A DNA stretch of 64,000 bases from Mycobacterium gordonae (lineage in GTDB: Bacteria > Actinomycetota > Actinomycetes > Mycobacteriales > Mycobacteriaceae): assembly GCF_017086405.1 (NCBI RefSeq), contig NZ_CP070973.1:5426739-5490738 (forward strand). Reading direction: 5' to 3'. A model generated the notes under the pieces. That model worked only from the letters and a program-made list of their open reading frames with translations, ran no database searches and was not told where the DNA came from. Within the stretch, counting starts at the first letter, position 1; every line of letters begins with the position of its first letter. Position numbers and translations under genes: made by a program. Shown in pieces: positions 1 to 8,811 of the stretch.

Positions 1-1810
1 TTGCCCCCTGTCCGAAGGAAATCGAGGACCGCTCGCCCAGAATCGTGGGGCGCGCGCCCATCGCACGGATGGGTCCGCGGTCATCGAGCGGGAACACATT
101 GCAGGCGGCGGCTTCGGCGTCAAACAGGGCCTGCAGTTCGGCGAGCTTGTCTGGACGCTCGGCAGCGAGGTCGGTGGCCTGACTGTAGTCGCTGCGCAGG
201 TCGTACAGCTCCCAGCGGTCATCGGAGAACGCCGGCAGCGCGCCTTTGCGCCACTGAATCTTGGCGTGGTAGGTGCACGCCATCCATTCCTCGTGATAGA
301 TACCGCGGGTTCCCTGGATCTCGAAATACTGAGTGCGACGACGACCCTCGGCCTCGGCATCGTCGAAGGTGTACGCCAGACTGATTCCGTCATAGGGCTT
401 TTGGGCTATACCGTGGACGTCCGTCGGTTGCGGGACACCCGCGGCTTCCAGGACCGTGGGGGCGATGTCGATGACATGGTGAAACTGGCAACGCAGCCCT
501 CCCCGGTCGGCGATCCGACGGGGCCAGGTCACGATCATCGGGTTACGAGTGCCCCCGAAGTGGCTGGCGAACTGCTTGGTGAATTGGAACGGTGTGCACA
601 TCGACCATGCGAATCCGACTGGGTATTCGTTGTTGGCCTTCGGCCCGCCGAATTCGTCCATTTTCGACAGCACCACCGCGACGTCCTCCTGCAGTCCGTT
701 CAGTGCCACCATTTCGTTGAAGACACCGTCGATTCCCCCGGCCGGGGCGGCCCCGTTGTCGCCGATGATGTAGATGAACAAGGTGTTGTCCCACTCCGAC
801 ATGTCTTTGAGAGCCTGGACCATCCGCCCGATTTCGTGGTCGGTGTGGGCCAGGAATCCCGCGTAGACCTCCATCAGCCTGGCTGCGATGCGCTGCCTAT
901 CGGGGGAGATGGAGTTCCACGCGGGAATGGAGTCGTGCCGCGCCGTCAACTCGGTGTCCGCGGGGATCACGCCCAGCTGTTTCTGGCGGGTGAAGATCTG
1001 CTCGCGAAGGGTGTCCCAGCCCGCGTCGAAGCGGCCCCGAAAGGGCTCGCTCCACTCGGGTGAGACCTGATGCGGGGCGTGGGTAGCCCCGGGAGCCCAG
1101 TAGGCGAAAAAGGGCCGGTCCGGCGCAACGGCTCGCCCGCGACGCACCCACTCGATCATCCGATCGGCGAGGTCGGTCGTCAGGTGGTAGTTCTCGACAC
1201 CCTCGGGACGTTCGATTGGTGTGGTGCCGTGGTAAAGGCCCGGATTATATTGGTGCGCTTCCCCACCCATGAACCCGTAGAACTCCTCGAAGCCCATTCC
1301 GGTGGGCCACCGATCGAACGGGCCGGCCGGGCTGACCTCCCACACCGGGGTGTTGTGCCATTTGCCGAACGCCGCGGTGCTGTATCCGTTGAGCCGTAGC
1401 GTCTCGGCAATGGTGGCGGCCGATTTCGGGATGATGCTGTTGTAGCCGTCGTAACCGGTGGCCCACTCGGTGATGTTGCCGGTGTTGACCGCATGGTGGT
1501 TCCTGCCGGTGAGCAGTGCCGCCCGCGTCGGTGAACACAACGCCGTGGTATGAAACCGATTGTAGCGCAGACCTTCTCGCGCCAACAGATCGCCGGTGGG
1601 CGAGGGAATTGGACCGCCGAAGGTCGCGGTGGCCCCGAACCCGACGTCGTCGAGCAGCACGATGACCACGTTCGGGGCGCCCTGCGGGGGTCGGATGGGC
1701 GCGATGGTCGGCATCACCGATTCGGCGATCGTGGGACCGGCCCTGCCGCCACTCGGTGTGTCAGGAAGTGGCAGCGTGGTGCGATCGTGTATCGCGTCTC
1801 GGTGGGACAT
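1..1810 (-). CDS. Arylsulfatase, 3' end beyond window
   Basis: A sulfatase hydrolysing sulfate esters; the physiological substrate cannot be told from sequence. Translating the minus strand from ATG 1810 gives an unbroken frame of about 603 residues that leaves the window at base 1. The sulfatase core begins near residue 45 with APNVVIVLLDDVGFG, holding the metal-binding Asp pair. The family signature CSPTRAALLTGR follows, with Cys92 the residue normally converted to formylglycine. Further landmarks are a GKWH motif and an IGDNGA segment. I chose ATG 1810 (MSHRDAIHDRT) because mycobacterial homologues start with a similar short leader; ATG 1714 is an in-frame alternative just before the core. 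The siderophore-interacting gene ends 97 bp upstream on the same strand, so the two could be co-transcribed. Family certain; which paralogue is unknown. Confidence 0.88.
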   Translation of the reverse strand, partial: MSHRDAIHDRTTLPLPDTPSGGRAGPTIAESVMPTIAPIRPPQGAPNVVIVLLDDVGFGATATFGGPIPSPTGDLLAREGLRYNRFHTTALCSPTRAALLTGRNHHAVNTGNITEWATGYDGYNSIIPKSAATIAETLRLNGYSTAAFGKWHNTPVWEVSPAGPFDRWPTGMGFEEFYGFMGGEAHQYNPGLYHGTTPIERPEGVENYHLTTDLADRMIEWVRRGRAVAPDRPFFAYWAPGATHAPHQVSPEWSEPFRGRFDAGWDTLREQIFTRQKQLGVIPADTELTARHDSIPAWNSISPDRQRIAARLMEVYAGFLAHTDHEIGRMVQALKDMSEWDNTLFIYIIGDNGAAPAGGIDGVFNEMVALNGLQEDVAVVLSKMDEFGGPKANNEYPVGFAWSMCTPFQFTKQFASHFGGTRNPMIVTWPRRIADRGGLRCQFHHVIDIAPTVLEAAGVPQPTDVHGIAQKPYDGISLAYTFDDAEAEGRRRTQYFEIQGTRGIYHEEWMACTYHAKIQWRKGALPAFSDDRWELYDLRSDYSQATDLAAERPDKLAELQALFDAEAAACNVFPLDDRGPIRAMGARPTILGERSSISFGQGA

Positions 1811-1906
1811 GCGCACGCCTTTTCAGGGGTAGCCGAATTCGTTCTGTTTCGAATACCACAAGGTGCCGCGCCCCGGCGGCGATTTCGCCGACGCGGCCGC
1901 CGCGCG

Positions 1907-2617
1907 TCAGGCCACCCAATAAGCCTGCGACTTAATGGATTTCCTCGGGATCCCGAAGTCGTCCCGCAACACCTTGACGACGGAGCGGGTGGTGCGGCTG
2001 TCGCAGGCCACCCACCCGAAGTGACAAGCACCCTCACACGCCGCCCCCCGTACCGCCTCCAGCAGCGCCCCATCCTTGCGGTCCACCCACGTGACGTCGG
2101 TGTCGCGCGCTACCGGAAGGTGCTTGTCGTCGTCGCAACCGGCTTCCAGGAAGACCTGTGCAGGGGCATCGCCGATAGCCGTCAGCAGCGAGTTGATCGC
2201 GGGCAGCGAGGCGCAGTCGCCGACGATGATGTAGCCGGTCGGACGCGGTTCGGGGATCGCAAACTTGCTGCCCATCACCGTCGCCTCGATGGTGTCGCCA
2301 GGTTGCGCGGCGCGCGCCCAATCCGATGCGATGCCGTCGTGCAGCGCGAACTCGATGTCGAACGTGTCACTCGCGGGGTCGGGATCGACCAGCGTGTAAC
2401 CGCGCTGATGCGATTTGTCGCCGTCGGCGAACCACAACCGTATCCACATGGTCGGATGCACCTCGTGGGCGCTGAGCAAACCTCCTGCCTGGAAGCTCAG
2501 GCGATGGTAGTTCGGACTGATCTCGCGCCGGCCGGTCACGGTGAGGCGATAATCCCCCGCTCGAAGCAGCTTGAGCACAGCCCCGGCAAAACCTCGAGAC
2601 GTCTTCTGTTCGCTCAT
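1907..2617 (-). CDS. Siderophore-interacting FAD-binding protein
   Basis: A 236-residue member of the siderophore-interacting protein family (ViuB-like), cytoplasmic flavin-dependent reductases that release iron from imported ferric siderophores. The N-terminal half is a ferredoxin-reductase-like FAD-binding barrel; HRLSFQ (residues 38-43) and RGYTLVDPDP (72-81) match the family's flavin-binding segments. The C-terminal half is the NAD(P)H-binding domain with TGYIIVGDCASLPAI and the closing SQAYW motif typical of the family. It is slightly shorter than M. tuberculosis ViuB (about 283 residues). ATG 2617 is preceded within 35 bp by an IdeR-type iron box, which supports iron-repressed expression. 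NAD(P)H versus reduced-ferredoxin dependence cannot be settled from the sequence. Confidence 0.87.
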   Translation of the reverse strand: MSEQKTSRGFAGAVLKLLRAGDYRLTVTGRREISPNYHRLSFQAGGLLSAHEVHPTMWIRLWFADGDKSHQRGYTLVDPDPASDTFDIEFALHDGIASDWARAAQPGDTIEATVMGSKFAIPEPRPTGYIIVGDCASLPAINSLLTAIGDAPAQVFLEAGCDDDKHLPVARDTDVTWVDRKDGALLEAVRGAACEGACHFGWVACDSRTTRSVVKVLRDDFGIPRKSIKSQAYWVA

Positions 2618-2651
2618 CCGTCCTAACCCTCCGTCGCTATCCCACCCGGAC

Positions 2652-2670
2652 TTAGGTTAGGGTAACCGTT
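2652..2670 (-). promoter_or_regulatory. IdeR-type iron box
   Basis: The 19-bp element TTAGGTTAGGGTAACCGTT resembles the mycobacterial IdeR consensus, a 19-bp palindrome built on TTAGGTTAG and CTAACCTAA. The left half-site is perfect and the right half departs only in its last bases. It lies 35 bp upstream of the start of the siderophore-interacting gene, where Fe-IdeR binding would block transcription. Confidence 0.8.
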
Positions 2671-2740
2671 GCTGCGGATCGAACCCGGGTGAGCCGGAGG
2701 TCACCACATGGCGGTGACCCTGCCACGGTGAGCGACAGAC

Positions 2741-5700
2741 CTAGGCAGATCCGGCACCGCCGGCACCGCCGGCACCGCCGGATCCCCCTACCCCTCCCGT
2801 AGAGTTGCCGCCCCCGGTCGGGGCAGCGCCGGTGTTGCCGGCACCGCCATCATCGCCACCGGCACCGGGATTGCCGCTGGAACCGGTTCCGCCGACACCA
2901 CCGTTACCGCCGGAGCCCCCGTTGCCGCCGAATCCGCCCAGGTTGCCGCCGGTGCCGTTGCCACCGATTCCACCCGTCCCACCGTTGCCGCCTTTACCGC
3001 CGGTACCGCCGACGCCTGCCGTGTTCGTTCCTCCCGCGCCGCCGACCCCGCCCTTGCCGCCCTGACCCGCGTTGGCTGCCGCGCCGCCGCTGACCGCACC
3101 GTCAGCCCCGCCACCGCCGGTGCCACCCTGGCCTCCGTTACCACCGACGCCGGCGGAGTGGCCCTTACTGGTCGTGGCCCCGCCCACACCGCCGCCGCCG
3201 CCCTGGCCGCCGGCACCACCGACGCCCGCGGTGCCTCCAGTGCCGCCGGCGCCGACCGCACCGCCGGCGCCACCGGTACCGCCGCCCCCGCCGGTTCCAC
3301 CGGCGCCCGCATTGTTGCCGCCGTTATCGGCGAACCCGGCACCGCCGGTACCGCCCTGACCTCCGACGCCCCCGTTGCCGCCCTTGCCGTTGGTGGCACC
3401 AACCACTGCACCGCCACCAGCGCCGCCGGCGCCGCCCTGCCCGCCGGCACCACCGGCCGACCCGACACCGCTGGCCGCACCGACGGCCCCGACGCCGCCG
3501 GCGCCGCCCGCTCCACCGGCACCCCCGGCCCCGGCGGTGTTGCCGGCCTTGGCGGTGGCCCCGCCTATGCCGCCTACGCCGCCCTTGCCACCGGCCCCGG
3601 CCGCTCCCGCACTACCCCCGGTACCGCCGGTTCCCACTGCGCCCCCGGCGCCGCCGCCGCCACCGGTACCGCCGATCCCGCCGGCACCCGCGTTGTTGCT
3701 GCCGTCGTCCAAGAATCCAGCGCCGCCAGCACCACCCTGGCCTCCGACACCCCCGACGCCGCCATTGCCGTTGACGGCACCCACCGCCGCGGCACCGCCG
3801 GCGCCGCCGGCGCCGCCCTGCCCGCCGAGGCCGCCGGCGGACCCGGCACCGCTGGCCGCCCCCGTGGCACCGATAGCGCCCTGACCGCCCGCACCTCCGG
3901 CGCCGCCGGTCCCGGCGGTATGACCCGCCTTGGCCGCTCCACCGACGCCACCCAAACCGCCTTTGCCGCCCGTTCCCGCGGCCCCGGCATTACCTCCCGA
4001 CCCGCCGCTACCTAGCGCACCGCCGGCTCCGCCGACGCCGCCTGTCCCCCCGGCGCCACCAGCCGTCGCCAGGGCGACCCCGTCGTCATCGAACCCAGCA
4101 CCGCCAGCACCGCCCTGACCGCCGGCACCGCCGGCACCGCCGGCACCGTTCGTGGCACCGGTCACCGCACCGCCACCAGCACCACCGGTGCCACCCTGCC
4201 CACCGAGACCACCGGCAGATCCCGCAACGCCGGGCGCACCCGCGACCCCGACGCCACCGGCACCGCCCTGACCGCCGGCCCCACCGGCGCCGGCAGTGTT
4301 ACCCGCCTTCGCGGTGGCCCCACCCGCGCCGCCAGATCCGCCCTTACCGCCGGTCCCCGCTGCCCCGACGGTGCCGCCCGTACCTCCCGTGCCCGCCGCG
4401 CCACCGCTACCACCGGCGCCACCGGCGCCTCCGGTTCCGCCGGCACCGGCGTTATTGCTGCCGTCGTCAACAAACCCGGCTCCACCGGCGCCACCCTGGC
4501 CGCCGGTACCACCGATGCCGCCCTTGCCGTTGACCCCACCTCCACCCGACACTGCACCGCCGCCACCACCGGCGCCGCCTTGCCCGCCGACACCACCAAC
4601 AGCTCCCGCCGCACTGGCCGTGCCACCGGCGCCCACGCCGCCTGCGCCACCCATGCCGCCGGCACCGCCGTCACCGGCGTCGTTGCCGAAGGTTGCGGCG
4701 CCACCTAAGCCACCGGTGCCGCCGCTTCCGCCGGCACCCGCTGCCCCCGCACCGCCTCCCGACCCGCCGGCACCTGCCGCACCACCGGCCCCGCCGGTGC
4801 CGCCGGCCCCGCCGGCCCCGCCGGCACTCGCATCGCCGAGGCCGCTATCGATAGACCCGGCGCCACCGGTGCCGCCCTGCCCGCCTGCGCCGCCCGCGCC
4901 GCCGACGCCATTGGTGGCGCCGGTTACCGCGGTACCGCCGGCACCACCGGAGCCGCCCCCGCCGCCGACCCCACCGACCGATCCCACGTCACCAGCCACA
5001 CCGGCGGCTCCGGTGCCGCCCTGACCGCCGACACCACCGGCACCCCCTTTACCGGCCGTTTCACCCGCCGCGTTGGCACCACCGCCAGTACCGCCGACAC
5101 CACCCTTGCCGCCGGCCCCGGCCGCACCCGCGGTGCCTCCCGTGCCCCCGCTACCGGCAGCACCTGCGGTACCGCCCACGCCGCCGGCGCCACCGGTACC
5201 GCCGTCACCGGCATCGTTGACGCCGTTGTCCGCAAACCCGGCGCCACCCGCACCACCCTGACCGCCAATCCCACCCGCACCACCGGCGCCGTTCGTGGCG
5301 TCGGACGCGGCAGTACCGCCGACGCCACCGGCGCCGCCTTGACCACCGACGCCGCCCGCTGAGGCGAGGGCAGTGGCAGTCCCTGCGGCCCCGGTACCGC
5401 CCTGGCCACCGTTACCACCAACACCACCGGCACCGGCGGTGTGACCCTTGCTGGTCGTGGTGCCGCCTGCACCTCCCTGACCGCCACCGCCACCCTGGCC
5501 ACCCACACCCGCACTGCCTCCGGTGCCGCCACTGCCGGCAGCGCCGCCGAGGCCCCCTACACCGCCGACGCCACCGGTTCCACCGGCACCCGCATTGTTG
5601 CTGCCATCATCGGCAAATCCGGTGCCACCGGCACCGCCCGCCCCGCCGGTGCCGCCTGCACCACCAAGACCGTTCGTGCCACCCGCGCCGGAGTTGCCGC

Positions 5701-8665
5701 CCACACCACCCTTGCCGCCACCGCCCGCGGCGCCACCGGTACCACCCTGGCCGCCCGGCGCCGTGCTCGTCTGCCCTTGCACACCCGCGCCTCCGGTGCC
5801 ACCTTGGCCACCCTGACCGCCCTGGCCAAACCCGCCGGCCACACCCGCCGCACCACCGCTGCCGGCCGCGCCCCCGGCACCCGCCGCGCCACCGGCGCCG
5901 CCGTCACCACCAGCGGTCGCCGCGTCCGTCGCAGTACCAGCAAAGCCCGTACCACCCTTACCACCGGCCCCGCCGGCACCACCCACACCGCCGGCACCGG
6001 CCGTGCCACCGGCACCCGAATTGCCACCCACCCCGCCCTTACCGCCGCCGCCCCCGGCACCGCCGGCGCCGCCATCCTGCCCAGCCGTCGTGCTGGTCAG
6101 CCCCTGCACGCCCGCACCCCCGGTGCCCCCGGCGCCACCCTGCCCGCCCGCCCCGAAGCCACCGGCAACACCCGGCGCGCCGCCAGTGCCGGCCGCGCCC
6201 CCGGCACCCGCCGCGCCACCGGCGCCGCCGTCACCACCAGCGGTCGCCGCGTCCGTCGCAGTACCAGCAAAGCCCGTACCACCCTTACCACCGGCCCCGC
6301 CGGCACCACCCACACCGCCGGCACCGGCCGTGCCACCGGCACCCGAATTGCCACCCACCCCGCCCTTACCGCCGCCGCCCCCGGCACCGCCGGCGCCGCC
6401 ATCCTGCCCAGCCGTCGTGCTGGTCAGCCCCTGCACGCCCGCACCCCCGGTGCCCCCGGCACCACCCTGCCCGCCCGCCCCGAAGCCACCGGCAACACCC
6501 GGCGCGCCGCCAGTGCCGGCCGCGCCCCCGGCACCCGCCGCGCCACCGGCGCCGCCGTCACCACCAGCGGTCGCCGCGTCCGTCGCAGTACCAGCAAAGC
6601 CCGTACCACCCTTACCACCGGCCCCGCCGGCACCACCCACACCGCCGGCACCGGCCGTGCCACCGGCACCCGAATTGCCACCCACCCCGCCCTTACCGCC
6701 GCCGCCCCCGGCACCGCCGGCGCCGCCATCCTGCCCAGCCGTCGTGCTGGTCAGCCCCTGCACGCCCGCACCCCCGGTGCCCCCGGCACCACCCTGCCCG
6801 CCCGCCCCGAAGCCACCGGCAACACCCGGCGCGCCGCCAGTGCCGGCCGCGCCCCCGGCACCCGCCGCGCCACCGGCGCCGCCGTCACCACCAGCGGTCG
6901 CCGCGTCCGTCGCAGTACCAGCAAACCCGGTACCACCCTTACCACCGGCACCACCAGTACCACCCACACCGCCGGCACCGGCCGTGCCACCAGCGTTCGA
7001 ATCGCCACCCACCCCGCCCTGACCGCCAGCGCCTCCGGCGGTACCCACGCCGCCGTCGACGCCGGCAATCGTGCTCGTCTGCCCATTCAGCCCCGCACCG
7101 CCGGTGCCGCCCTGCCCACCTTGCCCTCCCGTGCCATACCCGGCCGCGGGACCGCCGTTGCCGGCCGCGCCGCCCGCACCGGCGGCGCCACCGACACCGC
7201 CGGTACCGCCAGCGGTCGCGCCGCTCAACCCATCGTCGGCGAATCCGGTACCCCCCTGACCCCCGGCACCGCCCGTACCGCCCACGCCACCGGCGCCGGC
7301 GGCACCACCCGCCACCGAGGCGCCGCCCACGCCGCCCTGGCCACCGACACCGCCGGTCCCACCGAGACCGCCATCCACCCCAGCGGTCGTGCTGGTCGCT
7401 CCCTGCGCACCGGCGCCACCCGTGCCACCCTGGCCACCGGTACCACTCGCGCCGCTCGCCCCGGCGCCGCCGAACAGACCGCCGGCGCCGCCGGCGCCGG
7501 CCAGGCCCCCGGTGCCACCAGTGCCGCCCGTCCCACCGACACCCAACCCGACGCCGACTCCGCCGGTTCCGCCCTGTCCACCGGCGCCACCGGCACCGCC
7601 GGCGCCGCCGAACCCGCCGAACAGCGAACGAACCTCGCCTCCAGCGCCGCCGGTGCCGCCGACCCCGCCTTGACCCCCGATGGCGCCATCAGCACCCGTG
7701 GCGCCGATTCCGCCGGCCCCGCCGGCGCCGCCGCTGCCCGCATAGCCCCCGGCCAGTGCGGAAACGGTCCCACCGGCGCCGCCGGCCCCACCCGCGTGGC
7801 CACCGGCCGCCCCCGCGCCACCGGCGCCTCCCGATCCGCCGTTGCCGAACAGCACCCCGCTGTTTCCGCCGGCACCGCCCGCGCCACCCACGCCCGTCGC
7901 GCCGGCCCCGCCGGCACCGCCGGCACCGCCGTTGCCGAAGAAGCCTGCCGTGCCACCCACGCCGCCCGCCCCGCCGGCCCCGCCGGCGCCACCGGAGCCG
8001 CCGTTGCCGAAGAAGAACGCGCCGGCCCCACCCCGACCGCCGGCCGCCCCGGCCCCACCGACGCCTCCGGTACCGCCGGCACCGAACAGGAAGGCGGAAG
8101 CCCCGCCGTCACCGCCAGCCGCCCCGGCGCCACCGGCCCCTCCGGTGCCACCGATGCCATAGAAGATCCCGGCGGCGCCACCGGTACCGCCGGCCTGGCC
8201 GGGTGCACCGGACCCGCCGTTGCCCCCGTTGCCGAACAAGATTCCACCAGCGCCGCCCGCTTGGCCGGTGCCCGCGATCCCGTCGGTGCCGTTGCCGATC
8301 AGCGGACGGTTCAGCAGAAACTTCGTGGGAGCGTTGATCACCGCCAGTATGTCGTCGATCACGGTTTGCAGCGGGTTAACGCTGGCCGCTTCAGCCGCCC
8401 CATAGGCCAGGCCGGCCTGGGCCAAGGCGAGCACGAAGTCTTCGTGAAACGCCAACACTTGTGCGCTGATCGACTGGTATTCCTGGGCATAACCACCGAA
8501 CAACTGCGCGATCGACGTCGACACCTCATCGGCGGCCGCGGACACCAACCCGGTGGTCGAGTTCGCCGCCGCCGCATTGGCCCGTTGTATCGCCGCTCCG
8601 AGCCCGGTCAGGTCCGCGGAGGCCGCCGCGACGGCTTCGGGCACTGCGAACAGGTAAGACGACAT
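2741..8665 (-). CDS. PE_PGRS family protein (1974 residues)
   Basis: A very large PE_PGRS protein. Residues 1-95 form the PE domain (MSSYLFAVPEAVAAASADL, canonical PE at positions 9-10, ending near YGAAEAAS), which targets the protein to the ESX-5 type VII system and the outer envelope. A linker with NPLQTVIDDILAVINAPT and LLNRPLIGNGTDG follows. From about residue 135 to the end it is almost pure GGAGGX repeats, with recurring longer motifs such as GTGFADDG and AGGLGGQGG. No unique C-terminal domain is present; it ends GGAGGAGSA. Start ATG 8665 has a GGGGAG ribosome site just upstream. Bases 5866-6945 contain a near-identical 327-bp tandem repeat, so copy number may vary between strains and could be misassembled. 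Function is unknown. Confidence 0.93.
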   Translation of the reverse strand: MSSYLFAVPEAVAAASADLTGLGAAIQRANAAAANSTTGLVSAAADEVSTSIAQLFGGYAQEYQSISAQVLAFHEDFVLALAQAGLAYGAAEAASVNPLQTVIDDILAVINAPTKFLLNRPLIGNGTDGIAGTGQAGGAGGILFGNGGNGGSGAPGQAGGTGGAAGIFYGIGGTGGAGGAGAAGGDGGASAFLFGAGGTGGVGGAGAAGGRGGAGAFFFGNGGSGGAGGAGGAGGVGGTAGFFGNGGAGGAGGAGATGVGGAGGAGGNSGVLFGNGGSGGAGGAGAAGGHAGGAGGAGGTVSALAGGYAGSGGAGGAGGIGATGADGAIGGQGGVGGTGGAGGEVRSLFGGFGGAGGAGGAGGQGGTGGVGVGLGVGGTGGTGGTGGLAGAGGAGGLFGGAGASGASGTGGQGGTGGAGAQGATSTTAGVDGGLGGTGGVGGQGGVGGASVAGGAAGAGGVGGTGGAGGQGGTGFADDGLSGATAGGTGGVGGAAGAGGAAGNGGPAAGYGTGGQGGQGGTGGAGLNGQTSTIAGVDGGVGTAGGAGGQGGVGGDSNAGGTAGAGGVGGTGGAGGKGGTGFAGTATDAATAGGDGGAGGAAGAGGAAGTGGAPGVAGGFGAGGQGGAGGTGGAGVQGLTSTTAGQDGGAGGAGGGGGKGGVGGNSGAGGTAGAGGVGGAGGAGGKGGTGFAGTATDAATAGGDGGAGGAAGAGGAAGTGGAPGVAGGFGAGGQGGAGGTGGAGVQGLTSTTAGQDGGAGGAGGGGGKGGVGGNSGAGGTAGAGGVGGAGGAGGKGGTGFAGTATDAATAGGDGGAGGAAGAGGAAGTGGAPGVAGGFGAGGQGGAGGTGGAGVQGLTSTTAGQDGGAGGAGGGGGKGGVGGNSGAGGTAGAGGVGGAGGAGGKGGTGFAGTATDAATAGGDGGAGGAAGAGGAAGSGGAAGVAGGFGQGGQGGQGGTGGAGVQGQTSTAPGGQGGTGGAAGGGGKGGVGGNSGAGGTNGLGGAGGTGGAGGAGGTGFADDGSNNAGAGGTGGVGGVGGLGGAAGSGGTGGSAGVGGQGGGGGQGGAGGTTTSKGHTAGAGGVGGNGGQGGTGAAGTATALASAGGVGGQGGAGGVGGTAASDATNGAGGAGGIGGQGGAGGAGFADNGVNDAGDGGTGGAGGVGGTAGAAGSGGTGGTAGAAGAGGKGGVGGTGGGANAAGETAGKGGAGGVGGQGGTGAAGVAGDVGSVGGVGGGGGSGGAGGTAVTGATNGVGGAGGAGGQGGTGGAGSIDSGLGDASAGGAGGAGGTGGAGGAAGAGGSGGGAGAAGAGGSGGTGGLGGAATFGNDAGDGGAGGMGGAGGVGAGGTASAAGAVGGVGGQGGAGGGGGAVSGGGGVNGKGGIGGTGGQGGAGGAGFVDDGSNNAGAGGTGGAGGAGGSGGAAGTGGTGGTVGAAGTGGKGGSGGAGGATAKAGNTAGAGGAGGQGGAGGVGVAGAPGVAGSAGGLGGQGGTGGAGGGAVTGATNGAGGAGGAGGQGGAGGAGFDDDGVALATAGGAGGTGGVGGAGGALGSGGSGGNAGAAGTGGKGGLGGVGGAAKAGHTAGTGGAGGAGGQGAIGATGAASGAGSAGGLGGQGGAGGAGGAAAVGAVNGNGGVGGVGGQGGAGGAGFLDDGSNNAGAGGIGGTGGGGGAGGAVGTGGTGGSAGAAGAGGKGGVGGIGGATAKAGNTAGAGGAGGAGGAGGVGAVGAASGVGSAGGAGGQGGAGGAGGGAVVGATNGKGGNGGVGGQGGTGGAGFADNGGNNAGAGGTGGGGGTGGAGGAVGAGGTGGTAGVGGAGGQGGGGGVGGATTSKGHSAGVGGNGGQGGTGGGGADGAVSGGAAANAGQGGKGGVGGAGGTNTAGVGGTGGKGGNGGTGGIGGNGTGGNLGGFGGNGGSGGNGGVGGTGSSGNPGAGGDDGGAGNTGAAPTGGGNSTGGVGGSGGAGGAGGAGSA
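5866..6945 (-). repeat. 327-bp tandem repeat inside PE_PGRS
   Basis: Three nearly identical 327-bp units (109 codons each) run in frame, followed by the beginning of a fourth that decays. Anchors such as the block starting GTCACCACCAGCGG recur at 5903, 6230, 6557 and 6884. Each unit encodes a segment containing GVQGLTSTTAGQDGG and GTGFAGTATDAATAGGDGG. The units differ by single bases, implying recent duplication or gene conversion. Outer boundaries are approximate. Confidence 0.85.
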
Positions 8666-8811
8666 CTAGGCTCCCCGGAGATTTGACGACACCAAAGTTC
8701 ACGATCGTTGCGGGACTCTACGCGCGTCTGCCCAGAGCCGGTTGAATTCACCGCAACGTGCCGCGATCTGCCGCGGCGATCGCCACAGGGGCCGCCTCGG
8801 CAACGCCGACG

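Noticed and set aside
1550..2626. Plus-strand open frame of 358 codons opposite the sulfatase start and siderophore-interacting gene
   Set aside because: It lies antisense to well-supported genes, has no homology and is Arg/His-rich as expected of high-GC antisense translation.
5441..8686. Plus-strand open frame of 1081 codons opposite the PE_PGRS gene
   Set aside because: It is the complement of a GGX-repeat gene, so stops are rare by composition. The product is Thr/Gly/Ala low-complexity without any domain or ribosome site.
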